From contig NZ_WUTW01000005.1 in the NCBI RefSeq assembly GCF_009831215.1, positions 248,001-312,000 of the forward strand: a stretch of 64,000 nucleotides of DNA, in the 5' to 3' direction. Position numbers and translations under genes: made by a program. The notes under the pieces were generated by a model. The model was not told where the DNA came from. It saw only the letters and a program-made list of their open reading frames with translations, and made no database searches. Of this stretch, positions 44,269 to 52,816 are shown in pieces. Position 1 is the stretch's first letter. Every line of letters begins with the position of its first letter. This DNA is from Actinomadura rayongensis (GTDB lineage: Bacteria > Actinomycetota > Actinomycetes > Streptosporangiales > Streptosporangiaceae).

Positions 44269-46748
44269 TCAGCCTCGCGTACCGCATTCCTCGCGAGAAC
44301 CTGGACGCGCTGCTCGGAACGATCACGGCCTACCCGCTGAGCGAGCCGTTCTCGGCTGCCTGGGAGACGCTTCCCGGCGGCGACGGCAAACGGCGGCAGC
44401 CGTACAAAGCGCTGGCGACCGGGCTCGTCGCCGCGACCGGGCAGCCGGCCGAATTCTTCCGAGCGGCCGGCCCGAAGGACGGCGACCTCCCGCCGAAAGA
44501 ACCGATGCTGCTTCTCACCGGTGGGAGCGCCCTCGACTACCGATTGCGCGTCGCCGTCCGTGCCTGGGAACGGCACGTGCGCAACGGCGCAGGCACGCCC
44601 GTTCTCGCGGAGCTGCTGCCCGAGCCGGAACCCGCGCGCTCTTTCGCGGACTACATCGAGTTCCGTCCGGGAACGGTGCCCGCCGCCCCGCGCTGGGTCT
44701 TCGAGACGGCCTGCCGGCAGATCCTGCGGAAACTCGCGCGCGAACCGTTACAGGTGGACCCCGGACGCGCGCTGGCGCTTCGCATGGACACCTCGGGTTC
44801 GCTGCTCGCCTGGGAGTTCGGCGACCTCATCGTCGCATCCAATCCGCCGGTGTTCGGCATGGCCACGGTGAAAGCCCGGCTCGTCACGGTGGCGGGCGTC
44901 GCGGACCCGGTCGTGTGCTTCGACGCGTCCCTGTCCAGGATCTCGCCCGAGGGGTACGGCGCGAAGCACGCCTGGATCGAACGCGGCGACGCGAAGGCTC
45001 CCGTACTCCGGCTGCCGGTCAAGCGGTATCCCGACGAGGCGACGGGCACCTGGCGCACTCGGCTCGACCCGGCCATCACCGCGATTCTCGAAGCGTGCCA
45101 GTTGGAACCGCTGGACATTCCCGCCGAGCTGCCGAAGACGCCCGGTGCGATACGGCCGCAGATGTCGGGAAGCCGGGTCCATTTCCTCGGAAGCGGCCTC
45201 GGCCCGCGCTTCATGCTGCGCCTGCACGAGCACATCCTCCGCACTCTGCCGTTGCTGGTTCCGCTGGACTATCAGATCGACAAGTCGATCAGGCTCGTGC
45301 GGCGCGTGAAGCAGTACCCCGACGGCGGGCTGGCGGGCGACGCCGTCGGACCGAGCGGATACGAGCGGATCACTCTGGTCTGCGCCTACGACACGGCGGA
45401 CGCGCGCGATCGGATGTTCGCCGAACTCGAAGAAATGGCCGGGCGTCCCGTCCGGCCCCGGCCCGGTGGCGCTCCGGTCAGCGTCAACGAGCGTTTCGAC
45501 GTCGTCGCCCGCCATTGCCCCGACCTCCTCGACCACGCCACCGCGAACCGCGCCGCCTTCCTGGACGGCGTCCGCGTCGAAGGGGCGGGCGACCGTCACC
45601 TGGTCGTCGCCTGGCTGGAGACCGAATACCACGCCACCATCGAACGTCCGGAACTCGACGCCAAACCGCATCTGCGGCGGCTGCTGGGCCACCTCGGGAT
45701 TCCGTCGCAGTTCACCGCGACCGAACCGGTCGTCCTGCCGCCGAAGTCCAAGGCGCGCGGGCCGGCCGAGAAGAAGCACGCCGCGCGCGCCGCGCTGCGC
45801 GACCTTCTCCGCGCGGCGGGCGTCCTCGACGACCGTCTGCTCCACGCGCTGACCCGGGACGGATTGGCGCACCGCCTGGACCGCAGGGTTCTTCTCGTCG
45901 GCGTGAACATCCGCAGGCAGCAGACGGGTGAAAGCGCGCCGCTGTTCGTCCTGACGATGGTCGCCCTGTTCGTGGATCCGGACGACCTCGCGTCCTGGCG
46001 CACGCTGATGTTCAGCGAGAACCGCGACGCCTGGGTCCGGGTGGCGGAGGGAATCACCGAATTCCACTCCGGCTCGATCGGCACGGTCCGGCTCGGGCGC
46101 ACGGCGCAGAAGGCCGGGCGCACCCGCGACGAGATCGAACGAAGGCTGAGCGATCTGGCTGCGGGAGAGTTCGCGGGCACTCCGCTCGTCGTGTTCGTGG
46201 ACGCTCAAGCGACGCGACTTCTGTGGCCGGGCCTGCAGAACGGCAGGTTGGGAGGCGGGCCGCTTCCCGGAGACGCCGTTCGCGAAAAGGGCGGCGACGT
46301 CGCGGTCGTCCGGCTGAACACCGACGTCAGCGAGATCGGACGGCCCGTGACCCGCCGCGAAAAGGCCAACCGGCCCGGCGACCCCCACCAGCCCGCCGCC
46401 CCGGACCGGAAGGTCTACCGGCTGACCGACAGCGTCCAGCCGTCATGGCTTTTCCCCGGCCGGTCGGTGACGCTGAAGGCGAAAGGCGGCAACGCCGGCG
46501 CGAAGTTCACCCGGTGGACCGCTGATTCCCGTGAACTCGGCAGGCCGTGGCACGCCTACACGGCGAAAGAGATCGTGGTCGTCCGCACCGGGTCCTGGAC
46601 CGCCGAAGCGCTGGCCGCCCTGACGGCGCGGCTGTGCGAGCAGCCGATCTCCTGGGACGACCGCACCACGCTTCCCGTCCCCCTTCATCTCGCCGCCGCG
46701 ATCGAACAGGACCACCCCGACTGGCGCGTGCGCGGCGAGGACGAATGA
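44262..46748 (+). CDS. pPIWI_RE protein (prokaryotic PIWI-like, Argonaute superfamily)
   Basis: The 828-residue protein fits the pPIWI_RE family: an N-terminal X domain (about 1-330), a MID-like region (about 340-500) and a C-terminal RNase H-like PIWI domain (about 530-828). In the latter, LVVFVDAQATRLLWPGLQN places an Asp (D647) on the first core strand, VVRLNTDVSEIGRP carries candidate Arg and Glu of the RE signature, and the family-ending block TLPVPLHLA is at about 803-811. Members are predicted to bind guide-target nucleic acid and act in conflict with invading DNA. ATG 44262 overlaps the helicase stop. It ends the four-gene operon, with a perfect hairpin 5 bp after the stop. Confidence 0.85.
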   Translation: MLISLAYRIPRENLDALLGTITAYPLSEPFSAAWETLPGGDGKRRQPYKALATGLVAATGQPAEFFRAAGPKDGDLPPKEPMLLLTGGSALDYRLRVAVRAWERHVRNGAGTPVLAELLPEPEPARSFADYIEFRPGTVPAAPRWVFETACRQILRKLAREPLQVDPGRALALRMDTSGSLLAWEFGDLIVASNPPVFGMATVKARLVTVAGVADPVVCFDASLSRISPEGYGAKHAWIERGDAKAPVLRLPVKRYPDEATGTWRTRLDPAITAILEACQLEPLDIPAELPKTPGAIRPQMSGSRVHFLGSGLGPRFMLRLHEHILRTLPLLVPLDYQIDKSIRLVRRVKQYPDGGLAGDAVGPSGYERITLVCAYDTADARDRMFAELEEMAGRPVRPRPGGAPVSVNERFDVVARHCPDLLDHATANRAAFLDGVRVEGAGDRHLVVAWLETEYHATIERPELDAKPHLRRLLGHLGIPSQFTATEPVVLPPKSKARGPAEKKHAARAALRDLLRAAGVLDDRLLHALTRDGLAHRLDRRVLLVGVNIRRQQTGESAPLFVLTMVALFVDPDDLASWRTLMFSENRDAWVRVAEGITEFHSGSIGTVRLGRTAQKAGRTRDEIERRLSDLAAGEFAGTPLVVFVDAQATRLLWPGLQNGRLGGGPLPGDAVREKGGDVAVVRLNTDVSEIGRPVTRREKANRPGDPHQPAAPDRKVYRLTDSVQPSWLFPGRSVTLKAKGGNAGAKFTRWTADSRELGRPWHAYTAKEIVVVRTGSWTAEALAALTARLCEQPISWDDRTTLPVPLHLAAAIEQDHPDWRVRGEDE

Positions 46749-46753
46749 ACAAC

Positions 46754-46778
46754 CCCGTCCCGGCCGCACCGGGACGGG
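46754..46778. terminator. Bidirectional hairpin between pPIWI_RE and SEFIR genes
   Basis: CCCGTCCCGG (46754-46763) pairs perfectly with CCGGGACGGG (46769-46778) around a 5-nt loop, between two convergent stops. There is no T-run on the plus strand. Confidence 0.7.
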
Positions 46779-46784
46779 CGCTTC

Positions 46785-47969
46785 TCAGCCCGTCGCGTCC
46801 GACGCCGTAGAGAGACCGACGGGCGGCGTGACGCCCATCGCCCGCAGCAGGTCGCCGATGCCCTCTTCGGTGAATTCATCGACGATGTAGTGATCGCCCG
46901 TGTACGGCTGGAGGTAGAGCGGGATGTTCTGCACCGATTCTCCGGGCAGCACGGTGGGCAGCAGCCGCGGGAACCAGTACGCGCGGTCGCCGTGCAGGAC
47001 GTCCCGGATCATCGCCGACTCGCAATGCATTCCCTTGTGCCGGCCGTCCGTACTTTCACCGTCCCCGATCGCCCGGCACATCGGCGAGGCCAGGATCACG
47101 ATGTAGTCGGCCTTTCTGATCTGCTGAATGGCCCACTTGTACCAGTCGTTCCTCGCCGCGGGGGCGAGATAGTCCATATGGAGGTCGACGCCGCAGCGGG
47201 CCAGCAGGGCGCCGAGCTGACGGGCCGCCAGTTTGTGCGGCCGGGTGTCGTGGGCGTAGGAGATGAAGACGCGGGGGGCACCGGCCTTCTTCTCTCCGCC
47301 GTCGACGGTCGCCGACGGTTCAAGGGCCGTTTCGACGGCCGACGGATCGCGCAGGTCGAGCGGGAACGGCTGCGGAAGCTGGCCCGGCAGGAAACTCTCG
47401 CCCGTCCGCAGGTCATAGCGCGCGGAGAACTCGACCTGGAGGCTTTCGGTGCCGGCGGGCACCAGGAGGACGGCCCAGATAACGTGCGCTCCCGGACGGA
47501 CGGCCCCGTCGCCCTCCGCCCGGTGCCGCCAGCGAACCTTCCGGCCGCCGATGCCGAACACGTCGATGACGCCGGTCGTGGCGGGGAGATGGACGTCCGC
47601 CGAGGATTCTCCGGCCGACGGGAGCAGATTCAGGAGCCGTCCGAGCGTGTACGAGGTCGCCGGTCGCGACCCGGTCGTGGAAAACGGAACGGCGTCGACC
47701 ACGGCGACCGGGTCTGCGCCGGTGAAGTCGAACCCGACTTCCAGCCATTCCACCGCCGGAAAGCCCGGTTCCAGGTCCAGCTCGTAATTGATCCGCACGA
47801 GGTACGCGTCGTCGCCGCCGCGCGCCTCCCCCGTCGCGTCCACCGGCTGCACCTGCCAGTTCCCGAGCCGGACGACGCCGATGGCGATGCCGTCCGAGTC
47901 CGTGCCGACCCACTTCCCGTCCTCTTCCAGCACGGTCAGTGCGATCTGGACTTCCCCGTTCCCGCCCAT
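46785..47969 (-). CDS. SEFIR (TIR-like) domain protein with N-terminal beta domain
   Basis: The 394-residue protein starts at ATG 47969 behind GGGAGG. Residues about 1-220 are mainly beta strands and of unknown type. A linker leads to a SEFIR domain from about 233: PRVFISYAHDTRPHKLAARQ, then DYIVILASPMC (297) and HCESAMIRD with a Glu (E317) in the region where TIR-type enzymes place a catalytic residue. SEFIR/TIR proteins in bacterial defence act as NAD+-consuming or signalling modules; activity here is inferred. The gene converges on the pPIWI_RE operon and has its own repeat-containing promoter (48050-48075). Confidence 0.85.
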   Translation of the reverse strand: MGGNGEVQIALTVLEEDGKWVGTDSDGIAIGVVRLGNWQVQPVDATGEARGGDDAYLVRINYELDLEPGFPAVEWLEVGFDFTGADPVAVVDAVPFSTTGSRPATSYTLGRLLNLLPSAGESSADVHLPATTGVIDVFGIGGRKVRWRHRAEGDGAVRPGAHVIWAVLLVPAGTESLQVEFSARYDLRTGESFLPGQLPQPFPLDLRDPSAVETALEPSATVDGGEKKAGAPRVFISYAHDTRPHKLAARQLGALLARCGVDLHMDYLAPAARNDWYKWAIQQIRKADYIVILASPMCRAIGDGESTDGRHKGMHCESAMIRDVLHGDRAYWFPRLLPTVLPGESVQNIPLYLQPYTGDHYIVDEFTEEGIGDLLRAMGVTPPVGLSTASDATG

Positions 47970-48049
47970 GTGATCCTCCCGAGGCCGCCGCCATGGCGAG
48001 TTCACACGATAGGGGCGCCCCGAGGACCGGCGGAATAATACTGCAAATA

Positions 48050-48075
48050 TGTCCAACAATTGTCCAGAGTGGACA
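48050..48075. promoter_or_regulatory. Direct and inverted repeats in the SEFIR promoter
   Basis: TGTCCA occurs at 48050-48055 and 48061-48066 (11-bp period), and its complement TGGACA at 48070-48075. This makes a TGTCCA-N3-TGGACA palindrome plus an extra half-site in an AT-rich stretch about 80-105 bp before the SEFIR start. It is probably an operator or repressor site. Confidence 0.5.
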
Positions 48076-48126
48076 CCGCAATTCGACCGTACTTTTCGGA
48101 CACCAGTTCGAAAAACGTCGTAATGA

Positions 48127-49857
48127 TCAGCGGCGGAGCCTGGCGGTGACCATGCGGCCGACGGTGGTGATCTCCTCGACGCGGAGCACGCGCGCCACGG
48201 CGACGAACAGCGCCATGCCGAGCACGCCGCCGGCCAGCAGGACGACCAGGGACGGAATCAAGCCCCCGGCCGTCTTGTGGACGAGGAGTTCGTGGGCGGC
48301 GATCGCGACGGCGAGCGGCGCGACGCTGGCGACGGCCGCCTTGAGGATCGGGCCGACGATGTCGCGTCCGTGCAGGCTGCCGAGGCGGCGGCGCAGCAGC
48401 GCCAGCGTGACGACGCAGCCGAGCAGCCACGACACGCCCTGCGCGCCCGCGACGCCGAGCACGATGTGCGGCGTCGAGAGCTGCAGGTAGCCGGTGACGG
48501 CGAGCGCGATGCTGACGGCCATCGTGAAGAACCCGACCAGCGCCGGCGTGCGCGTGTCGGCGACCGCGTAGAAGCCGCGCTGGAGGATCTGGAGCGCGGC
48601 GAACGGAATCAGGCCGACCGCGAAGACGCGCAGCACGCGGGCGATCATCGCCGCGTCCGCCGCGTCGGTGTTGCCGTGCGCGAAGAAGACGACGCAGATC
48701 TCGCCCGCGAACCCGAACAGCAGCGCCGCCGCCGGAATGATGATGATCAGCGAGAGGCGCAGGCCGGCCGAGAGGTCCTCCGAGACGCGGTCGAGCCGTC
48801 CGTCGGCCGCGTGCCGGCTCATCCGGGGGAACAGCGCCGTGATCACCGAGACGGCGACGATCGCGAACGGGAGCTGGAAGAACTGGTACGCGTTCGCCCA
48901 CGGGGTGAGGCCGACGCCGTAGCCGACGTGCTCGTGGAGCCCGCGCACCCCGGCGCTGTTGGCGATGTTGGTGTAGACGAGCAGGCCGAGCTGCTGCGCG
49001 ACGACGAACGCGAGCGTCCAGCCCGCCATGCCGCCGAGCGACCGCAGCTCGCCCGGCTGGAAGTCGACGCGCGGACGCCACCGGAACCCCATCGCGCGCA
49101 GCGACGGGATCAGCCCGAGCGCCTGCGCGATCACGCCCGCCGTCGTGCCGAGCGCGATGAGCGTGACCTCGCCGCTGGAGATGCTGTCCGGCGTGACGGG
49201 GCCTGCCGTCACCACGATGAACGTGATCCCGACGGCGCTCACCACGATGTTGTTCAGCACGGGCGCCCACATCGGCGCGGCGAACCGCGAGCGGGCGTTC
49301 AGCGACGCCCCGGCGACGGCGCTGAACCCGTAGAAGAAGATCTGCGGCAGGAAGAACAGCAGGAAAACGATCCCGAGATGCCGCTGCGACGCGGAGAACC
49401 CGTTCGCGTAAAGGCGGATGAGCAGCGGCGACGCGGCCATCGCGAGCGCGGTCAGAAGGGCCAGCGCGCCGAGCAGCAGCGTGAACAGCCGCTGCTCGAA
49501 CTCCTCGCCGTACTTCGCCGACTTCTGCCGGGCCCGGACGAGCAACGGGACGTGCGCGGCCGTGAGAATGCCGCCGAGCAGCGTCTCGTAGATGATGTTC
49601 GGAATGGTGTTGGCGGTGTTGAACGTGTCGCCGAGGGCCTGGGTGCCGAGCGCAGCGATCAGGACCGTCGTCCGGACGAACCCGGTGAGCCGGGACGCGA
49701 CCGTCCCCACCGCCATGATCGCGCTCGACCGGAACAGCCCGCCGCCGCCCTCGGCCGGTTCCGGGCCGGTCGGATCGAGCGCCTCGAACTCGGTGTCGCC
49801 GGGTCCGGGAGAACCGGCGGCGTCGGACCTCGCGGTCGGGCGCGGGTCTTGCGTCAC
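48127..49857 (-). CDS. murJ: Lipid II flippase MurJ
   Basis: The 576-residue product has about 14 membrane segments and the MurJ/MviN blocks GTVASRLTGFVRTTVL, FNTANTIPNIIYETLLGGI and LQILQRGFYAVADTRTP. It flips lipid-linked peptidoglycan precursors across the membrane. GTG 49857 follows AGGGGAG; a Pro/Asp-rich cytosolic N-terminus of about 45 residues precedes the first helix. Unlike the larger mycobacterial MurJ it lacks a C-terminal pseudokinase. In many actinobacteria the gene sits near dnaA, so a position next to the island may reflect a second copy or rearrangement (inference). Confidence 0.93.
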   Translation of the reverse strand: MTQDPRPTARSDAAGSPGPGDTEFEALDPTGPEPAEGGGGLFRSSAIMAVGTVASRLTGFVRTTVLIAALGTQALGDTFNTANTIPNIIYETLLGGILTAAHVPLLVRARQKSAKYGEEFEQRLFTLLLGALALLTALAMAASPLLIRLYANGFSASQRHLGIVFLLFFLPQIFFYGFSAVAGASLNARSRFAAPMWAPVLNNIVVSAVGITFIVVTAGPVTPDSISSGEVTLIALGTTAGVIAQALGLIPSLRAMGFRWRPRVDFQPGELRSLGGMAGWTLAFVVAQQLGLLVYTNIANSAGVRGLHEHVGYGVGLTPWANAYQFFQLPFAIVAVSVITALFPRMSRHAADGRLDRVSEDLSAGLRLSLIIIIPAAALLFGFAGEICVVFFAHGNTDAADAAMIARVLRVFAVGLIPFAALQILQRGFYAVADTRTPALVGFFTMAVSIALAVTGYLQLSTPHIVLGVAGAQGVSWLLGCVVTLALLRRRLGSLHGRDIVGPILKAAVASVAPLAVAIAAHELLVHKTAGGLIPSLVVLLAGGVLGMALFVAVARVLRVEEITTVGRMVTARLRR

Positions 49858-49932
49858 GGAAGCGCTCCCCTGGATCCACGGTCTCGTCCGGGGAATGTAC
49901 CGCGTTCGCACCGTCTCGCGGTCGGCGAACAA

Positions 49933-51111
49933 TCAGCCCAGATGTTCCGCGCGCCGTTCCTCCAGCAGCGTGCTCACTCCGACGCTCACGGCGGCCACCG
50001 CGCCCGCCAGCAGCGCCGTCCAGTGGCCCGCGAACGTGCAGGCGAGGACGAGCAGCGCGGTCACGGGAAGTACGCACTGCTCGGCGACGTCCCGCTTGAA
50101 GTGCCGTGCGTGCAGCAGCCACACCGCGAGCACGAACAGGGCCGTCGGCAACGTCACCGCGGCCGACGCGGCGAGCGCCGAGATCGGCGACTGGTGGTCG
50201 GTCTGCTCGACGGCCACCTCGATCCCCGCGCCGATCGCGGCGGCGGACCCGGCGATCACGTAATGCCCGTAACCCCAGACGAACGGCTGCTCACCGGTGG
50301 TCAGCCGCGCCCCGGCGGGCGCGACGAAGTAGATCCGGAACGCCGAGAAGACGATGAGGAGGCCGCCGAGCGCGATCGGCAGGATGGTGGCCAGCTCGCC
50401 CCGCTCGTCCAGCGCCGACTGGACGCCGAGCGACGCGGCCGTCACCGCCTCGCCGAGGACGATCAGCGTGAACAGCTCGTACCGCTCGGCGATGTGGTGG
50501 GGGTGCCAGGGCGTCCGGTGGTGGTACTCCGACAGGACCGGGACGGCGACGTCCACGACCGCGAGGATCGGGAACAGGATCAGCCGCGTGGTGTAGGACG
50601 CCTGCGTCGCCCCGACCCAGCCGAGCTGCACGGTGATCAGCCCGGCGATGTAGCGCAGCGCCGTCGCCCGGGCCGCGCCCGCGGTGCCCGCCGCCGCGCG
50701 CAGCCACTGGAACGCGAGCGCCAGCCGCATGATCACGTAGCCGATCACCGCGATGGACAGGTCCGCCGACTCGAACGCGCGCGGCACCCCCGCCGACAGC
50801 ACCAGCGCGCCGGAAATCTGCACCAGCGTGACGATCCGGTACAGGACGTCCCCGTTGTCGTACGCGGAGGCGAACCACGTGAAGTTCACCCACGCCCACC
50901 AGAGCGCGAAGAACGCGATGCAGTAGCCGATCACACCGTGCGCGAACTGCCCGGCGCCGAGCGCGTGGACGAGCCGCGCCCCCGCCTGCGCGACCGCGCT
51001 GACGAAGCACAGGTCGAAGAACAGTTCGAGCGGCGTCGACGTGCGGTTCTCCTCGGACCGGCTGCGCGGCGGCAGGCCGGGCAGCGGGACGCGGAACCGG
51101 CGCTCGGTCAT
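49933..51111 (-). CDS. Low temperature requirement protein A (LtrA) family membrane protein
   Basis: The 392-residue membrane protein has about ten hydrophobic segments and the LtrA signatures STPLELFFDLCFV near the N-terminus, HHIAERYELFTLIVLGEAV in the middle and GYGHYVIAGSAA. ATG 51111 (MTERRFRVPLP) is the natural start; the in-frame extension to 51183 is not family-like. Its function is poorly defined; the name comes from a Listeria cold-growth mutant. It is on the same strand as murJ but 75 bp before it. Confidence 0.92.
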   Translation of the reverse strand: MTERRFRVPLPGLPPRSRSEENRTSTPLELFFDLCFVSAVAQAGARLVHALGAGQFAHGVIGYCIAFFALWWAWVNFTWFASAYDNGDVLYRIVTLVQISGALVLSAGVPRAFESADLSIAVIGYVIMRLALAFQWLRAAAGTAGAARATALRYIAGLITVQLGWVGATQASYTTRLILFPILAVVDVAVPVLSEYHHRTPWHPHHIAERYELFTLIVLGEAVTAASLGVQSALDERGELATILPIALGGLLIVFSAFRIYFVAPAGARLTTGEQPFVWGYGHYVIAGSAAAIGAGIEVAVEQTDHQSPISALAASAAVTLPTALFVLAVWLLHARHFKRDVAEQCVLPVTALLVLACTFAGHWTALLAGAVAAVSVGVSTLLEERRAEHLG

Positions 51112-51293
51112 GCGGCGGGCACTCCTCGGCGGGACGCGGGCCTCAGCACCCACGCGACAACAGAAGAACTCTAAGCGACACAACTGTCACCCAAAGTCAC
51201 CAGACCTCGCCATCGCGCATGGGCGCCGCCCAGCCGGGCAGGGACCGGCCCCGAAGCGGCGGAGGGCGCCGCGATCCGAGAGGAAGGAACGAC

Positions 51294-51869
51294 ATGGCGG
51301 ACGTATTCGACGTGCTGGGCAGCGACCACGCCAAGGTCAAGGCCGTCCTGACGGAACTGGAGGCCGGCGCCCGCAAGGGACCCCCGAGCGACCAGGACGA
51401 GCTGAAGCGGCGCGGTGCGACCGTCGAACGCCTGATCATCGACGAGTCGATGCACGAGGCGGTCGAGGAGGAGTACTTCTGGCCGACCGTCCGGGAACTC
51501 CTCGCGGACGGCGACTCCCTGGCCGACCACGCCATCGACCAGGAACAGCAGGCCAAGCAGATCCTCGCGAAACTCGACAAGTCCAAGCCCGGCGAGGCGG
51601 ACTTCGAGAACCTGCTCGCCCGCTTCATCGCCGACGCCCGCGAGCACATCGACTACGAGGAGCAGGCCGTCTGGCCCAAACTCCGCGAGGTCATCGACCC
51701 CGAGCGCGCACGAGCCCTGGGCGAACAGCTGGCGGCGGCCAAGAAGCACGCCCCGACCCGTCCGCACCCCCACACCCCGCCCAAGCCCGGCGTCCTGCGC
51801 ACCGCCGGCCCGGCCGTGGCCGCCGTGGACCGCCTCCGCGACCTGGTCAGCGGCCGAGGCCGCTCCTGA
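51294..51869 (+). CDS. Hemerythrin HHE domain protein
   Basis: This 191-residue protein begins with a four-helix hemerythrin-like domain (about 1-150). Ligand-type residues are seen in LGSDHAKV, DESMHEAVEEEYFWP, LADHAIDQE and AREHIDYEEQAVWP, the H-HxxxE/D...H-HxxxE pattern of di-iron HHE proteins. The remaining 40 residues are Pro/Arg-rich. Such proteins bind oxygen, NO or iron and are stress related. ATG 51294 follows GAGAGGAAGG. It is divergent from the LtrA gene. Confidence 0.92.
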   Translation: MADVFDVLGSDHAKVKAVLTELEAGARKGPPSDQDELKRRGATVERLIIDESMHEAVEEEYFWPTVRELLADGDSLADHAIDQEQQAKQILAKLDKSKPGEADFENLLARFIADAREHIDYEEQAVWPKLREVIDPERARALGEQLAAAKKHAPTRPHPHTPPKPGVLRTAGPAVAAVDRLRDLVSGRGRS

Positions 51870-52816
51870 CCCACAGGCACAACACAACGCACAGACCCAC
51901 GCGACAAGGCACCCACGCGCAGTGTGGCAATGACCCTGCGCGCGACGTCTGGCCCAGCGCACGCGAGCACCGCACGCCGCCAGGCAGCACGAAGCGGCTC
52001 AACCCCGCTCACACCGCACGCAGCCCAACGCGAGAGCGCGAACTGCCGCACGGACGGACGCCCTACGGCCGTATGGCACGGGCCGACGCCGCCCGGTGCT
52101 GCGCCGCGCGGTTCCGCTGGGAAGTGCTCCCGCACGCGAAGTTCCTGCGTTCGGCGGCATGCCGCCTGGCACTTGGCGTGGCGAGCATTGGTCCCGGGCT
52201 GAGGCACATCCAGCGCGACCCGGACGGCGCGTCGCGCGGCGCGAGTGACGCGGCGCGGGGGCGTGGCGCGGCCCGGACTGCGCGGCGCGGACGGCGCGGG
52301 GTGGCGCGGGGTAGGGGGGCGCGGAAGCACGGGCGGCGCGGCACGGGACGGTACGGCACGGCGCAGCGCGGGACGGCGCGGACGGCGCAACCCGGACGGC
52401 GCGGCGCAGACGGCGCGGCGTCGCCGCGTGGCGCGGAGGCGCGGGCGTCGTTGCGCGGCGCGAGTGGCGCGGACTGCGCGGACTGCGCGGACTGCGCGGG
52501 GCGGCCCAGCGCGGGGCGGGTGAGGCGGGTGAGGCGGCGCGGGTGAGGCGGCGCGCGGCGGCGCGGCGCGGACCAGCGCCTGGCGCAGGTGGCGCGGGGA
52601 TGGTGCGGGCGCCGGTGACGCAGGACGGCGGGTGGCGCGAGGCGGCGGGCGGCGCGGACGGGCGCGGGTGGCGCGGACACTGTGCGTGGCGTGGGGTGGG
52701 GTGTGTCGCGCGGGGAGTTCGGTGGTGCGTAAATGTGGCGGGCGCGGGTGGGGTGGCTCTTTGGGCGTGGGGTGGGTGGATGGTGCTTGGTGTTCGGAGG
52801 GTGGGTGGTGGGTTGG
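51870..52816. other. Low-complexity gene desert
   Basis: About 950 bp hold no convincing gene. From about 52220 to 52740 the plus strand is made of G-rich variants of GGCGCGGAC and GGCGCGGG, with hardly any C-runs, and it includes GGACTGCGC three times in tandem (52470-52496). Several long open frames on both strands exist only because stops are rare in such DNA; their translations are Arg/Ala/Pro repeats. The strand asymmetry is striking. Confidence 0.75.

Noticed and set aside
38191..48078. Shared TGGACACCG at the nuclease start and in the SEFIR promoter as a common operator
   Set aside because: A single 9-bp match is expected by chance in a window of this size, and no palindrome exists at the first site.
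31463..48126. Prophage or integrative element boundaries for the island
   Set aside because: No integrase, recombinase, tRNA or flanking direct repeat is visible, so mobility is only suggested by gene content.
52470..52496. Short tandem GGACTGCGC repeat as a CRISPR remnant
   Set aside because: The units are directly adjacent with no spacers and no cas genes are present; it is a simple repeat.
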